64,000 nt of DNA, taken from contig NZ_JALVUC010000008.1 of the NCBI RefSeq assembly GCF_027023865.1, positions 1 through 64,000 on the forward strand, given 5' to 3'. The stretch's first letter is position 1, and every line of letters starts with the position of its first letter. The notes beneath the pieces were generated by a model. The model saw only the letters and a program-made list of their open reading frames with translations. It ran no database searches and was not told the DNA's origin. Shown here in pieces: positions 36,012 to 44,777 of this stretch. Made by a program: the position numbers and the translations under genes. This stretch comes from Thermococcus sp. Lineage in GTDB: Archaea; Methanobacteriota_B; Thermococci; Thermococcales; Thermococcaceae.

Positions 36012-36059
36012 GTGGTCGTCATTCTCAAGGTCGAGCCACGCGAGAAAGCGTACCGCTAA
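36012..36059 (+). pseudogene. Remnant of a RelE-type toxin gene (3' end)
   Basis: In the frame that ends with TAA at 36057 the sequence reads RVVVILKVEPREKAYR. That is the typical final beta strand and tail of RelE toxins (pattern V-I-I-L-x-V-x-x-R-x-x-x-Y-R). It lies immediately after the truncated antitoxin. The simplest reading is an internal deletion of about 80 codons from a relBE pair, leaving an antitoxin-only scar. Confidence 0.5.
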
Positions 36060-36105
36060 GCTAACCCTTTTATACCCCCTTTCCCTTCTCTCCCTGGTGG
36101 TGTCC

Positions 36106-37425
36106 ATGAAAGTCGTCGTCATCGGTTCTGGCACAGCCGGGAGCAACTTCGCCCTCTTTCTCAGGAAGGCCGATATGAAGGCCGAGATAACCGTCATTGG
36201 GAAGGAGCCAACGATGCAGTACTCCCCCTGCGCCCTGCCGCACGTGATAAGCGGCACGATTGAGAAGCCCGAGGACGTGATCGTCTTCCCGAACGAGTTC
36301 TACGAGAAGCAGAAGATTAAACTCATGCTCGGCACCGAAGTCGATGGGATAAACCGCGAGAGGAAGGTTGTAGTCACCGATAAGGGAGAAGTTCCCTACG
36401 ACAAGCTCGTTTTGGCGGTCGGCTCCAAGGCCTTCGTCCCGCCGGTAAAGGGCATCGAGAACGAGGGAGTCTTCACGCTCAAAAGCCTCGAAGATGTGAG
36501 GAGGATAAAGGCATACATAGCCGAGAGGAAGCCAAAGAAAGCGATTGTCATCGGAGCCGGTTTGATAGGCCTGGAAGGGGCAGAAGCCTTTGCCAAGCTC
36601 GGCATGGAGGTTCTGGTTGTAGAGATGATGGATCGCCTAATGCCAACGATGCTCGACAAAGACACGGCAAAACTCGTCCAAGCAGAGATGGAGGGGCACG
36701 GTGTCTCCTTCCGCTTCAACGAGGGAGCCAACGAGATAATCGGAAGTCCAGTCAAAGCCGTTAAAATTGGAGACGAGGAAGTCCCGGCAGATCTCGTTTT
36801 AGTTGCCACGGGAGTTAGGGCGAACGTCGACCTGGCGAAAAAGGCCGGCCTCGAAGTCAACAGGGGAATAGTGGTGAACGAGCACCTTCAGACGAGCGAC
36901 CCTAATATCTACGCGATAGGGGACTGCGCTGAGGTCATCGATGCGGTAACGGGGAAGAGAACGCTCAGCCAGCTCGGAACGAGCGCGGTGAGAATGGCGA
37001 AGGTTACAGCGGAGCACATAGCAGGCAAAGACGTCGTCTTTAGGCCCGTCTTCAACACAGCCATCACGGAGCTCTTCGGCCTCGAGATAGGCACCTTTGG
37101 AATCATCGAGGAGAGGGCAAAGAGGGAAGGCATCGAAGTAGCGGTCGGCAAGTTCAAGGGCTCGACCAAGCCCGAGTACTACCCCGGCGGAAAGCCAATA
37201 ACGGTCAAGCTAATCTTCAGAAAATCCGATAGAAAGCTCATCGGTGGACAGGTGGTTGGTGGAGAACGCGTCTGGGGCAGGATAATGACGCTCTCTGCCT
37301 TAGCGCAGAAGGGCGCAACCGCTGAAGACGTGATCTACCTTGAGACGGCCTACGCCCCGCCGATAAGCCCAACGATAGACCCGATAAGCGTTGCCGCGGA
37401 GATGGCACTGAGGAGGCTCCGTTGA
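36106..37425 (+). CDS. NADH oxidase-like FAD-dependent disulfide oxidoreductase
   Basis: This 439-residue flavoprotein has an FAD motif IGSGTAGSNFALFL, the single redox cysteine Cys42 (QYSPCALPHV), an NAD motif VIGAGLIGLEGAEAF and the late FAD contact IYAIGDCAEV. It is in the same superfamily as CoA-disulfide reductase, but CALP instead of CGVP is typical of the thermococcal NADH oxidase (Nox) branch, which reduces oxygen to peroxide or water and may also act on other acceptors. The ATG at 36106 follows GGTGGTG; a GTG three codons earlier is part of that site. The TATA element is TTTTATACC about 38 bases upstream. Confidence 0.85.
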   Translation: MKVVVIGSGTAGSNFALFLRKADMKAEITVIGKEPTMQYSPCALPHVISGTIEKPEDVIVFPNEFYEKQKIKLMLGTEVDGINRERKVVVTDKGEVPYDKLVLAVGSKAFVPPVKGIENEGVFTLKSLEDVRRIKAYIAERKPKKAIVIGAGLIGLEGAEAFAKLGMEVLVVEMMDRLMPTMLDKDTAKLVQAEMEGHGVSFRFNEGANEIIGSPVKAVKIGDEEVPADLVLVATGVRANVDLAKKAGLEVNRGIVVNEHLQTSDPNIYAIGDCAEVIDAVTGKRTLSQLGTSAVRMAKVTAEHIAGKDVVFRPVFNTAITELFGLEIGTFGIIEERAKREGIEVAVGKFKGSTKPEYYPGGKPITVKLIFRKSDRKLIGGQVVGGERVWGRIMTLSALAQKGATAEDVIYLETAYAPPISPTIDPISVAAEMALRRLR

Positions 37426-37596
37426 GAACCTGCCTAAAGGGTCCGATTTTTTGATTTTTGCTCAACCGACCGAGGATAGCCCTCGTCGGATAGGTCTTCA
37501 AAGTGGACATAACCTACTACAAGACCAAAATCTTTTTAACCCCAAAATTTATTCTCCTCCAACTACAGGTAATTAAACACCTTGAGGGGTCAAAAG
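37426..37596 (+). promoter_or_regulatory. Intergenic hairpin and promoter before a lipoprotein gene
   Basis: A T-rich run (GATTTTTTGATTTTTG, 37445-37460) may terminate the preceding gene. A bulged hairpin CCGAC-CGAGG / CCTCG-TCGG lies at 37466-37489. A TATA-like CTTTTTAACC is at 37530-37539, and GAGGGG is the ribosome binding site of the next gene. Confidence 0.35.
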
Positions 37597-38454
37597 ATGA
37601 AGAAGGCGGGGATGATTTTAGCTGTAATCCTGCTGACCAGCTTGATGGCGGGATGCATAGGTGGAAAAACGGAGGTCTCCCACTCACCTGCGGGTGAAAT
37701 CTCCAGTGGCACCCCATCGGTGTCTTCTACGGCTTCCTCAAAGTTCCAGCAGTACCCGCGGGAGGAGCTGCTAAAGAACATTAAAAGGATACACCAGTTC
37801 AGTTTTCTCGAAAACACGAGCGTTGAACTCAACATAGTTGCGGAGCGGGGAAACTTCACCCAGAATAGCAACGCCACTGCGATCTACCACCGGAGGGGTT
37901 ACATCGACCTTGAAGGAAAAAGGGCAGATATCAACACGACCACAATAACCTTCCCAGGGGGCACCTCAGTGTTCACAAGGACCATTATCGTTGGAGGAGA
38001 TTTCTACGTATTCTTCGGTGGAAGATGGATAAAACTCACCAACAACTCCCACGCCTTCCTCAATAACATTCTCAACATGACGTGGAAGTACAACATCATT
38101 AACCTTACGGGGCGGTACCTCCTGGGAAAACCCTTCAGGGAGGCTTTTAAGAACGGGACTCAGCTCCTCTATTACAACATCACTAATGAGGACTTGAGAA
38201 CTATCGCGGAGGCGTTCCTCAGGGGCGATGCCAACCCGACATTCAACGTGACTAACGGTGTTCTCGAGCTTCGTTTTAGAAACGGCGTTCTGATCGGGGG
38301 CAGAATGGGGTACCATATGAACGTTCACATTCAGGGGGAGTACTTTGGGGAACAGGTTAACGTTTACGAGGCTGGGAACGTCTACGACGAGTTTGTTGTG
38401 TTTGACATTAACATCAAGAAGCGTGTCAATCCCCCCGAACTGGAACGCGCCTGA
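37597..38454 (+). CDS. Predicted lipoprotein of unknown function
   Basis: The protein (285 residues from ATG 37597) begins with MKKAGMILAVILLTSLMAGC, a signal peptide ending in a lipobox whose cysteine is followed by IGG. A Ser/Thr-rich linker follows, then a single soluble domain of about 230 residues (from QYPREELLKNIKRIHQFSF) with alternating beta strands that resembles LolA/LppX-type lipid-binding folds in general pattern. No specific family is recognised. It would sit on the outside of the membrane. The earlier in-frame codons at 37582 lack a ribosome site. It has its own promoter. Confidence 0.65.
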   Translation: MKKAGMILAVILLTSLMAGCIGGKTEVSHSPAGEISSGTPSVSSTASSKFQQYPREELLKNIKRIHQFSFLENTSVELNIVAERGNFTQNSNATAIYHRRGYIDLEGKRADINTTTITFPGGTSVFTRTIIVGGDFYVFFGGRWIKLTNNSHAFLNNILNMTWKYNIINLTGRYLLGKPFREAFKNGTQLLYYNITNEDLRTIAEAFLRGDANPTFNVTNGVLELRFRNGVLIGGRMGYHMNVHIQGEYFGEQVNVYEAGNVYDEFVVFDINIKKRVNPPELERA

Positions 38455-38559
38455 GGAAAGCCCTTTTATTTACCCCAAGCCCGTATCCAAGCGAACATAA
38501 TTGTTTTAAGCTCTACACAAAGCTATTTAACCCACAAAGAGAAAAGACATACGGTGAGA

Positions 38560-39290
38560 ATGATGGACATCAAAGGGAGGATATCCACCGGAGTTTCCGG
38601 TCTCGATCGGATGCTGAACGGTGGGTTTGTGCCAGGTAGGGTGTACCTTGTGAGGGGTGATCCAGGTCTTGGAAAGACCACGCTCTCGATCCAGTTCCTA
38701 GTGGATGGCATGAGAAGGGGAGAGAACGTCCTGTACATAACTCTGGAAGAGCCATTTGATATGGTGCGCGAGGATATGAAGGGGTTTGGCCTCGACCTGA
38801 CAGGCCCCCATTTTATGGGGATAGACGCGACTCCCGTTAGAAGGAAGACCCACATCTTCGAGGACGTCCGCTATGCTGAGTTTGCCGAAAGTCTTGAGAA
38901 TTTATAACCGCCATTGAGCAGAGGCTGAAAGAAAGCAGAATATCGAGGGTTGCAGTTGATCCTATAACCATGTTGCGCCTCACGGTGAACGACGAGCTTG
39001 CCTATCGGCGTCTCTTTATAGACCTCGTCAAGATTTTTACCAAGTACAACACTACGGTGATTATCACCTCTGATATAGGGGAGCCTGGACGTTTCGGAAT
39101 TGAGGACTATCTCACCAGCGGGGTTATAGAGCTGAGGAGATATGAAGTCGAGGGCAAGACCCTTAAAGGCATTAAAGTGACAAAGTTCAGAGGAAGTCCG
39201 TTTGATGAAGATGTAAGACCCTACGCTTTCACCGATGCTGGCATTGAGGTCTATGAGACCGAAAGACTGTACGAGAGATCAACACCATGA
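38560..39290 (+). pseudogene. KaiC/RAD55-like ATPase gene with a single frameshift
   Basis: Two frames join into one RecA-fold protein of about 243 residues. The first part has GVSGLDRMLNGGFVPG and Walker A GDPGLGKTT, then YITLEEPFDM. The second has the Walker B-like strand RISRVAVDPITML and continues to ERLYERSTP. The break is at about 38902-38908, where AATTTATAACC would read on correctly as AATTTTATAACC, so loss of one T in a short T-run explains it. This could be a true mutation, a sequencing error or programmed slippage. Family members are signalling ATPases; some work with archaeal motility or DNA repair. The gene after it probably belongs to the same unit. Confidence 0.7.
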
Positions 39291-39302
39291 GGGGGGAGGC
39301 CT

Positions 39303-39902
39303 ATGGAAGTTGCTCCCTCACTCCTTGATAAATTCTGTGATTCCCTCAAAAAGGGGGACGTGTTACTTATTGAGTCCGAAGGTGGGGTACCCCCCAACCT
39401 CCTTTTTAACTTCTTAAGAAGGAGAGGTGCAATCCCCCTGCTTGCCGTGATACCAAAGGGTCTACCGGAGGTGAAGGATTGGAACTCAACAGATGGCAAA
39501 CTACTCATCCTTGGGCAGGATGTTGACCCTGACAAGCTCTACGAGCTCATCCGCATTATCCGACAGCAACCAGAAGGAACCTATATTTTGGTTATACACC
39601 TAGACTTACTCCTTTTAAAGCGCGACGAGAAGACAGTCTTCATGTTTCTTGAGGACCTGACAAACGCTGTTCAGAAGGGAAGCACGCATCTTATAATAAC
39701 CGTTGACAAAAGGATCCTCTCCCCAAGACAGATGGCTGCGTTCGAAAGCTTCTCCTCCTACATTATTGAGATCACTGAGGAAATAACCGGCACTCAAGTA
39801 ACCTACCACCTACGAGTTAAGAGAGCTCCCAAAGGGGGTACCGACTTTTATATCTTTGACCAGAAGAACGGGGAAATCATCTTAAAGAGGCCTTCCCTCT
39901 GA
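39303..39902 (+). CDS. Uncharacterised protein, RecA-fold-like (DUF835-type) partner of the KaiC-like gene
   Basis: I cannot name the family of this 199-residue protein with certainty. It has the alternating strand/helix pattern of a degenerate KaiC/RecA domain (DVLLIESEGGVPPNLLFNFL, TYILVIHLDLLLLKRDEKTV, THLIITVDKRILSPRQM) but no Walker A lysine, as in DUF835-type proteins. The start follows GGGGGGAGG, 12 bases after the ATPase stop. Tight linkage suggests that it works with the ATPase, perhaps as a non-catalytic subunit or sensor. Confidence 0.55.
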   Translation: MEVAPSLLDKFCDSLKKGDVLLIESEGGVPPNLLFNFLRRRGAIPLLAVIPKGLPEVKDWNSTDGKLLILGQDVDPDKLYELIRIIRQQPEGTYILVIHLDLLLLKRDEKTVFMFLEDLTNAVQKGSTHLIITVDKRILSPRQMAAFESFSSYIIEITEEITGTQVTYHLRVKRAPKGGTDFYIFDQKNGEIILKRPSL

Positions 39903-39951
39903 ATTTCTAAAGCCTCGTGCCACCCCGTTGAGGGTGTTCCGCCAGGGTGCA

Positions 39952-41190
39952 TCACTCCGGAAGCCTGAGCGCCAGCAGGAGGGCTAACCCGAGCGGCACG
40001 AGCGTGCCCATGAAGTCCAGCTCAAAGCTTATTCCCGAGAGGTAGCCGCCGATGAGAGGCCCAACCACCCAACCAAGGCTCATCATCGTGTTGAGCAGAC
40101 CCATCCCCTGCGCCCTCTCGCTCAATTTCACTTTCCCGGCCACATACGCCGAGGTGGAGTTGATTGTAAGAACCCACTTGACGCCCGAGAGGAAGGCAAC
40201 GCCGAAAATCAACCAGACGTTTTTAACGATGGCGTAGAGGAAGAACGCCGCTATGTAGCCCGCTATCGCCAGGAGGTAGAACTTCCTGGGGCCGTAACTG
40301 TCGATGAGTCTGCCTAGGTAGTAACCCGTTAATGCCGCGGCCAGGCTCTCAACGCCGAAGATAGCGCCAACACTCCAGCCGCCGAAGGTTCTCTCAAAGT
40401 AAACGGGCGAGACAGAGTAGAACTGCCCGCTCGCGACCATAACCAGCAGGACCGTGAGGTAGAAAAGGCCAAGCTCTCCGCGGAGGAGCCTCCTAAATGC
40501 AGAACCTCCCACCGTTGCGCGCCAGCCCTCCCTGCCCTCCTGGACGAGTATCATGCCAAGGAGAGAGCGCCTCCCTGTGGGTTTCTCGCGTATCATGAGC
40601 ACAATGAACACGGAGAGAAACAGCAAAACCCCAGACAGGAGGAAGATGCTCCTAACGCCAAGGTAGCCCGAAACGGCCGAGCCAATGAAGTTGCCGACCA
40701 TATAACCGGCGTTCTCAACCGAGTTGAAGAGGCCGAATATCGAGCCTGCCCTGGTTGAGAGTTCAGAGATCAAAGCGGAGTGCGCGGGCGTCAGTGACGA
40801 GCCGAAAACACCCTGAAGGGTCCTAAGGATGAGAACCTGGGTCGGTGACGCCGCGAAGGCCATCATGGCGTAGAAGAGGCCCATCGAACCGATGCCAAAG
40901 GCTATGAACCCCTTCCTGTTGCCACTCGAGTCGGAGAGCCAGCCAAAGGGATACTGAAAGATGGTTGAGGTCAGGTTGAAGGCGACGCTCAAAAGACCGA
41001 CCATAACCATGCTCGCCCCGAGGTAGCGCGTGTAGACCCCGAGGTAGGGGAAGGCCATACCGAAGGACATGTTGGCTATGAACATTCCAAGGGCGAGGAA
41101 AAAGACGTTCCTCCGCCTAACCCGGAGCTTTTTAAGTTTAAGAGTCCTCTCGCGCTTTCCTTGGATAACAACCTGCTCACGCTTCGGCAT
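39952..41190 (-). CDS. Major facilitator superfamily transporter
   Basis: This 412-residue protein has twelve membrane segments and the MFS loop motif GWLSDSSGNRKGFIAFG between helices 2 and 3, with a related GRLIDSYGPRKFYLL in the second half. The basic N-terminal tail (about 30 residues) is unusual. A TATA element (TTTTATAAAA on the minus strand, about 41212-41221) lies only about 25 bases before the ATG, so the transcript may be leaderless. The substrate is unknown; it is downstream of, but separate from, the proline dehydrogenase operon. Confidence 0.82.
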   Translation of the reverse strand: MPKREQVVIQGKRERTLKLKKLRVRRRNVFFLALGMFIANMSFGMAFPYLGVYTRYLGASMVMVGLLSVAFNLTSTIFQYPFGWLSDSSGNRKGFIAFGIGSMGLFYAMMAFAASPTQVLILRTLQGVFGSSLTPAHSALISELSTRAGSIFGLFNSVENAGYMVGNFIGSAVSGYLGVRSIFLLSGVLLFLSVFIVLMIREKPTGRRSLLGMILVQEGREGWRATVGGSAFRRLLRGELGLFYLTVLLVMVASGQFYSVSPVYFERTFGGWSVGAIFGVESLAAALTGYYLGRLIDSYGPRKFYLLAIAGYIAAFFLYAIVKNVWLIFGVAFLSGVKWVLTINSTSAYVAGKVKLSERAQGMGLLNTMMSLGWVVGPLIGGYLSGISFELDFMGTLVPLGLALLLALRLPE

Positions 41191-41321
41191 CAGCCAAAAA
41201 AGGAGAGATTGGTTTTATAAAATTTCCGTCGAAATGATAAGAAAGAGGTTGAAGTTAGTCCATTCGAAGATGTTCTACCGCGTAGCTCGCCAAGGAAAGA
41301 ATTAATATAAATATAGCGGAA

Positions 41322-42665
41322 TCAGTGGTATATCTGCCTCAGGGCATCCTCCACCGCTTTTATCGTCGCGGGAGCAGTCGGTGCGGGTGTTAATAGGGGG
41401 TGGGTGCCTATCTGAAGTCCTATGTACTGGGAGGCAGTGTAGCCGCTTTCAATGGCAAAGCCGATGAGGTTTATCATCTCGCCGATGGTCTTTCCCCCCG
41501 CAAGCTGTCCTCCGATGAAGAACCCCCCCTGCTTTGTGAAGATCAACTTTGCAGATACCTCACTCGCCTCTGGGAGCGATGCGGGATGTTTGTCAGATAC
41601 GTTGCTCCTGCCAACTACGTATTCGAATCCCTCTGCCTTTGCACTCCTCTCTATCAGCCCCGCAGCCCCCAGGGACAGATTCCCGACCTTGGTGGCGAAT
41701 ATCCCGAGCGTTCCACGGAACTGCTTGAAGGCCTTTATCCTGTAAAGGTTTGCCCCGGCTATCCTGGCCTCGGCGGTGGCTACTGAAGCAAGGAGCGTAA
41801 GCTTGGGTTTCCTTGTGAAGAAGTCCCTCTTTTCCGCACAGTCCCCAACGGCAAAGATATCCGGATGGGAGGTTCTCATGTACTCGTCAACTTCTATCCC
41901 GTACTTGCTGACTTTTAATCCCATCCTCTCCGCCAGCTCCGTGTTGGGCCTAACCCCCGCGGCCACTATGACGAGGTCAGCGTTCAGATTTTTGCCGTTG
42001 GACAGCGCAACACCCTCAGCGGATCGTTTACCCGTTATCTCCTTGACCCTAGTGTTTGTGTAAACACCAACCCCCATCCCTCCGAGTTCCGCTTCGGCCA
42101 TCTCACAGAACTCATCGTCAAAGGAGTTGTAGAGAACGTGGGGGAGCATCTCAACTATCGAAACGTCTTTTCCGAGCTTTCTCAGTTCATCGGCAAACTC
42201 CACACCTATGAAACCGCCGCCGATTATCACGATATCTTGACTCTCCTTGATTCGCTCCTTCATCGTTGACAGATACCTAAAATCTTTCTTTACCTGAAAC
42301 ACGTTTTCTTTGTCCGCTCCATTTATCGGGGGCATTAGGGGTTTGGAGCCCGTGGCCAGAATGAGCTTTTCAAAGGTGATTCTTTCACCGTTGCGGGTCT
42401 CTGCGGCTTTCTCTTTTAGATCAACTGAGGTTATCTTATCAATCACCAAATTTATCCCGCTCTTTTTGAGGATGTCGTCGGAAATAACGTCCTTCTCAAC
42501 GCTTCCCAGCGTTCCAAATATGTAGGGTATCCCGCAGGGAACGAGGGTTTTCTCCTCCTTCCGCACCATGGTGACGTCTTTATCCGGATAACTGCCCTTT
42601 GCGGTTAATGCGGCCACTATCCCCGCCGCACCGCCCCCTACGATTAGAACGTCCGTCCTCATCAT
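41322..42665 (-). CDS. FAD/NAD-dependent single-cysteine disulfide oxidoreductase in the proline dehydrogenase operon
   Basis: This 447-residue flavoprotein has IVGGGAAGIVAALTA, single redox Cys44 (LVPCGIPYIF), a second nucleotide motif IIGGGFIGVEFADEL and a late IFAVGDCAEK. It is a CoA-disulfide-reductase-like enzyme whose electron acceptor is unknown. It starts 48 bases after pdhB on the same strand, so it may take electrons from, or pass them to, the proline dehydrogenase complex. Two adjacent ATGs (42665 and 42662) follow GGGAGG. The frame upstream to 42716 is open but overlaps pdhB and lacks a ribosome site. Confidence 0.8.
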   Translation of the reverse strand: MMRTDVLIVGGGAAGIVAALTAKGSYPDKDVTMVRKEEKTLVPCGIPYIFGTLGSVEKDVISDDILKKSGINLVIDKITSVDLKEKAAETRNGERITFEKLILATGSKPLMPPINGADKENVFQVKKDFRYLSTMKERIKESQDIVIIGGGFIGVEFADELRKLGKDVSIVEMLPHVLYNSFDDEFCEMAEAELGGMGVGVYTNTRVKEITGKRSAEGVALSNGKNLNADLVIVAAGVRPNTELAERMGLKVSKYGIEVDEYMRTSHPDIFAVGDCAEKRDFFTRKPKLTLLASVATAEARIAGANLYRIKAFKQFRGTLGIFATKVGNLSLGAAGLIERSAKAEGFEYVVGRSNVSDKHPASLPEASEVSAKLIFTKQGGFFIGGQLAGGKTIGEMINLIGFAIESGYTASQYIGLQIGTHPLLTPAPTAPATIKAVEDALRQIYH

Positions 42666-42712
42666 CTTTGGTTGCCTCCCAAAACGCAAATGGGTATAAA
42701 AACGGAAAGGGA

Positions 42713-43870
42713 TCACCCCATTTGGATGGCCTTTCCACGGAGTTCGCCACGCTCAAAGCGGTAGGGATCGTAAAAATCAAGGGGTTTGTCCGTTTTTCCG
42801 TTAACTACCAGCTCTGCCATTGCCTCCCCCACGACCGGTGCGAGCATGAAGCCGTGGCCGCTGAAGCCCGCCGCGATGTAGAACTCGTCTATCTCGTTTA
42901 TCCTACCAATTGTTGCGTTTCCGTCCGGTGTTTCGGCATAGTAGCCACCCCAGATCCTGATCACGTTAATGTACTTGAGTGCCGGGATGATCTGGGAGAA
43001 GCGGTAGCTAACCCCGCGGAGGAACTCGTGGGTCGGGGTTATATCGTAGGTTGGACCGTACTTGAGGCCGTAGCCACCTATGACACCTCCTTGGTTCGCC
43101 TCCTGCGTAAGGTAAACACCGCCATGCTTGAAGGAGACCACCATCGGCTCTATCTGGCCTGGCTTTATAGGCTCGGTCTTAACGCCCTGATGCTTGTAGG
43201 GGTGGATGGGGATATCCACTGGAACACCCGCCATTTCGTTTATCTTCGGTGCCCAAGCGTTGGCCGCGTTTATCACCCGCCCTGTTTTTATCTCACCCCT
43301 GTTCGTCACAACGGCCTTTATCTTCCTATTTTCAACTTTGATGCCCTTTGCCTCAGTGTACTCGTAGATTTCAACACCCAGCCTCTTCGCCGCGTCTGCG
43401 TAGGCGAAGACGACCTTGAAAGGGTTGGCCTTCCCGTCCGTGTGGTTCCAAGCGGCCCCTATTACCCCGTCCGTGTTCAGGGGAGGGACTATCTCCCTGG
43501 CCTCCCCGGGGGTTATTATCCTCGATGGAACGCCGAACCTGTTCTGAAGGCGGACGTTCTTTTTAAACGACTCAAGCTCTTCCTCGTCGTAAAGCAGGAA
43601 GAGGTAACCGCCCTGCTTAAACTCAACGTTATGACCGAGTTCCTCACTCAACCCACTCCAGAGTTCCACGGAGCGCTTCATCATCCTGATGTTGACCTCG
43701 TCGCCGAACTGTTGCCTTATCCCGGTTCCGCAGCGGAAGGTCGAGCCATTGCCGAGGTAGCCCTTTTCGAGAACCACCACGTCACTTTCGCCGAGCTTGG
43801 CGAGGTTGTATGCTACGGAGAGGCCTATGATGCCGCCGCCTATGATAACAGTTTTAGCCTCACTTTTCAT
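42713..43870 (-). CDS. pdhB: Dye-linked L-proline dehydrogenase beta subunit
   Basis: This 385-residue protein belongs to the D-amino-acid-oxidase/sarcosine-oxidase beta family: FAD motif VIIGGGIIGLSVAYNLAKLG at the start, CGTGIRQQFGDEVNI, and the C-terminal YIAAGFSGHGFMLAPVVGE. In the characterised Thermococcus profundus complex the beta subunit oxidises L-proline to pyrroline carboxylate. The gene order pdhA-pdhF-pdhX-pdhB here is the order reported for that complex. It overlaps pdhX by 11 bases. Proline from digested protein would be its substrate. Confidence 0.88.
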   Translation of the reverse strand: MKSEAKTVIIGGGIIGLSVAYNLAKLGESDVVVLEKGYLGNGSTFRCGTGIRQQFGDEVNIRMMKRSVELWSGLSEELGHNVEFKQGGYLFLLYDEEELESFKKNVRLQNRFGVPSRIITPGEAREIVPPLNTDGVIGAAWNHTDGKANPFKVVFAYADAAKRLGVEIYEYTEAKGIKVENRKIKAVVTNRGEIKTGRVINAANAWAPKINEMAGVPVDIPIHPYKHQGVKTEPIKPGQIEPMVVSFKHGGVYLTQEANQGGVIGGYGLKYGPTYDITPTHEFLRGVSYRFSQIIPALKYINVIRIWGGYYAETPDGNATIGRINEIDEFYIAAGFSGHGFMLAPVVGEAMAELVVNGKTDKPLDFYDPYRFERGELRGKAIQMG

Positions 43871-44159
43871 CGTCCATCTCCCCCGCGAGCACTCCCATCA
43901 TGACGGGTCTGACCGGGACGCGCGTGGCCGGAACGGGGATTTCATCGGGCTTCTTTCCGGTTTTCCTCGCGATTATGCTGATCACTAGGGGTATGCAAGT
44001 TCTCCCCTGGCAGGGACCCATTCCGATGCGCGTCAGCCTCTTGATCTCCTCGATGTCCGTGATTCCTTGGTCTATCAGGTCCTCTATCTCCTTCTGCGTG
44101 ACGTCGTTGCACCGGCATATTATTATCTTTTCCCTTGGGTCTCCTGTGTTCTCAGTCAT
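43860..44159 (-). CDS. pdhX: Proline dehydrogenase [2Fe-2S] subunit
   Basis: This 99-residue protein carries the BFD-like [2Fe-2S] pattern CRCNDVTQKEIEDLI followed by GMGPCQGRTC, so four cysteines (C-x-C and C-x4-C) are in place. Such domains mediate electron transfer between flavin subunits. The ATG at 44159 is placed by GGTGGAG just upstream and overlaps the end of pdhF by 8 bases; an ATG three codons earlier is possible. Its own end overlaps pdhB by 11 bases. Confidence 0.82.
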   Translation of the reverse strand: MTENTGDPREKIIICRCNDVTQKEIEDLIDQGITDIEEIKRLTRIGMGPCQGRTCIPLVISIIARKTGKKPDEIPVPATRVPVRPVMMGVLAGEMDDEK

Positions 44160-44673
44160 CTCCACCATCTCCCGGCACCTTAATCGACCTGACATCCCAT
44201 GCCAGTTCCATAGGCACCTCCACAGTCACAACGGCAGTATCTCCCATGCTCTTCTCGCGCGGAATAACGAGGGTAACCTTCCCCCTTCCAACGGGTTCAC
44301 CAACACGGTTGAGGAGTATCACCTCGTCGCCCCTCTTCGGAACGGGCAGGAGTTCATAGGGCATCGTTATCCTCGCTCTATCTCCAACGTACTGGACCAT
44401 GAAAAAGGCCAGGCCCGGGCATACCTGAACGCAAAGGGAGCAGCCGATGCACTTATCGTAATTAACAACGGGCCTGTCGTTGGGTGTTGGCATACTTATC
44501 GCGTTGACAGGGCAGACTTCCTTGCACGGGGTGCACGGTATCTCCTGAGGGCACTCCGGGATTGCCACCGGCCTCGCCCTCAGCCTCTTCTCACTCGGCT
44601 TGGGGGTCATCTCAAAGAGTTCGTCAACGGTAAGGTATCCCTCTCTGAGGAAGTGCGGTATTTCGTTACTCAT
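44152..44673 (-). CDS. pdhF: Proline dehydrogenase ferredoxin-like subunit
   Basis: This 173-residue protein has two cysteine clusters for iron-sulfur binding (CPQEIPCTPCKEVCPVNAI and CIGCSLCVQVCPG), together enough for two clusters, followed by a beta-rich C-terminal domain. It is the electron-transfer gamma-type subunit of the dye-linked proline dehydrogenase. The ATG at 44673 follows GGGGGTGAGAGA and overlaps by 4 bases (ATGA) the stop of the small ORF at 44670-44777. Confidence 0.83.
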   Translation of the reverse strand: MSNEIPHFLREGYLTVDELFEMTPKPSEKRLRARPVAIPECPQEIPCTPCKEVCPVNAISMPTPNDRPVVNYDKCIGCSLCVQVCPGLAFFMVQYVGDRARITMPYELLPVPKRGDEVILLNRVGEPVGRGKVTLVIPREKSMGDTAVVTVEVPMELAWDVRSIKVPGDGGDD

Positions 44674-44777
44674 TCTCTCACCCCCGCAGCCCTTTCTGAC
44701 GAAAGCGCTGGCGGAAAAGTATGAATTCCAGAACCGACCTCAATCGCGGCCAAAGGAAGCTCCACCGTGGCCTTCAT
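44670..44777 (-). CDS. 35-residue ORF between pdhA and pdhF
   Basis: The ATG at 44777 overlaps the stop of pdhA (ATGA), and its own stop overlaps the ATG of pdhF (ATGA). A strong site GGAGGTGAGAGA lies directly upstream. Translated, it begins MKATVELPLAAIEVG and ends AAGVRE, with no cysteine, no clear membrane helix and no similarity I recognise. Both pdhA and this ORF end in VRE, because the same GTGAGAGAATGA junction occurs twice. The coupling at both ends argues that it is translated; it may be a small subunit, or a remnant that keeps the ribosome moving to pdhF. Confidence 0.5.
   Translation of the reverse strand: MKATVELPLAAIEVGSGIHTFPPALSSERAAGVRE

Noticed and set aside
37466-37489. 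Bulged hairpin CCGAC-CGAGG / CCTCG-TCGG as a riboswitch or small RNA
   Set aside because: It is a single short stem without conserved loops, upstream of the promoter of the lipoprotein gene; nothing supports a riboswitch.
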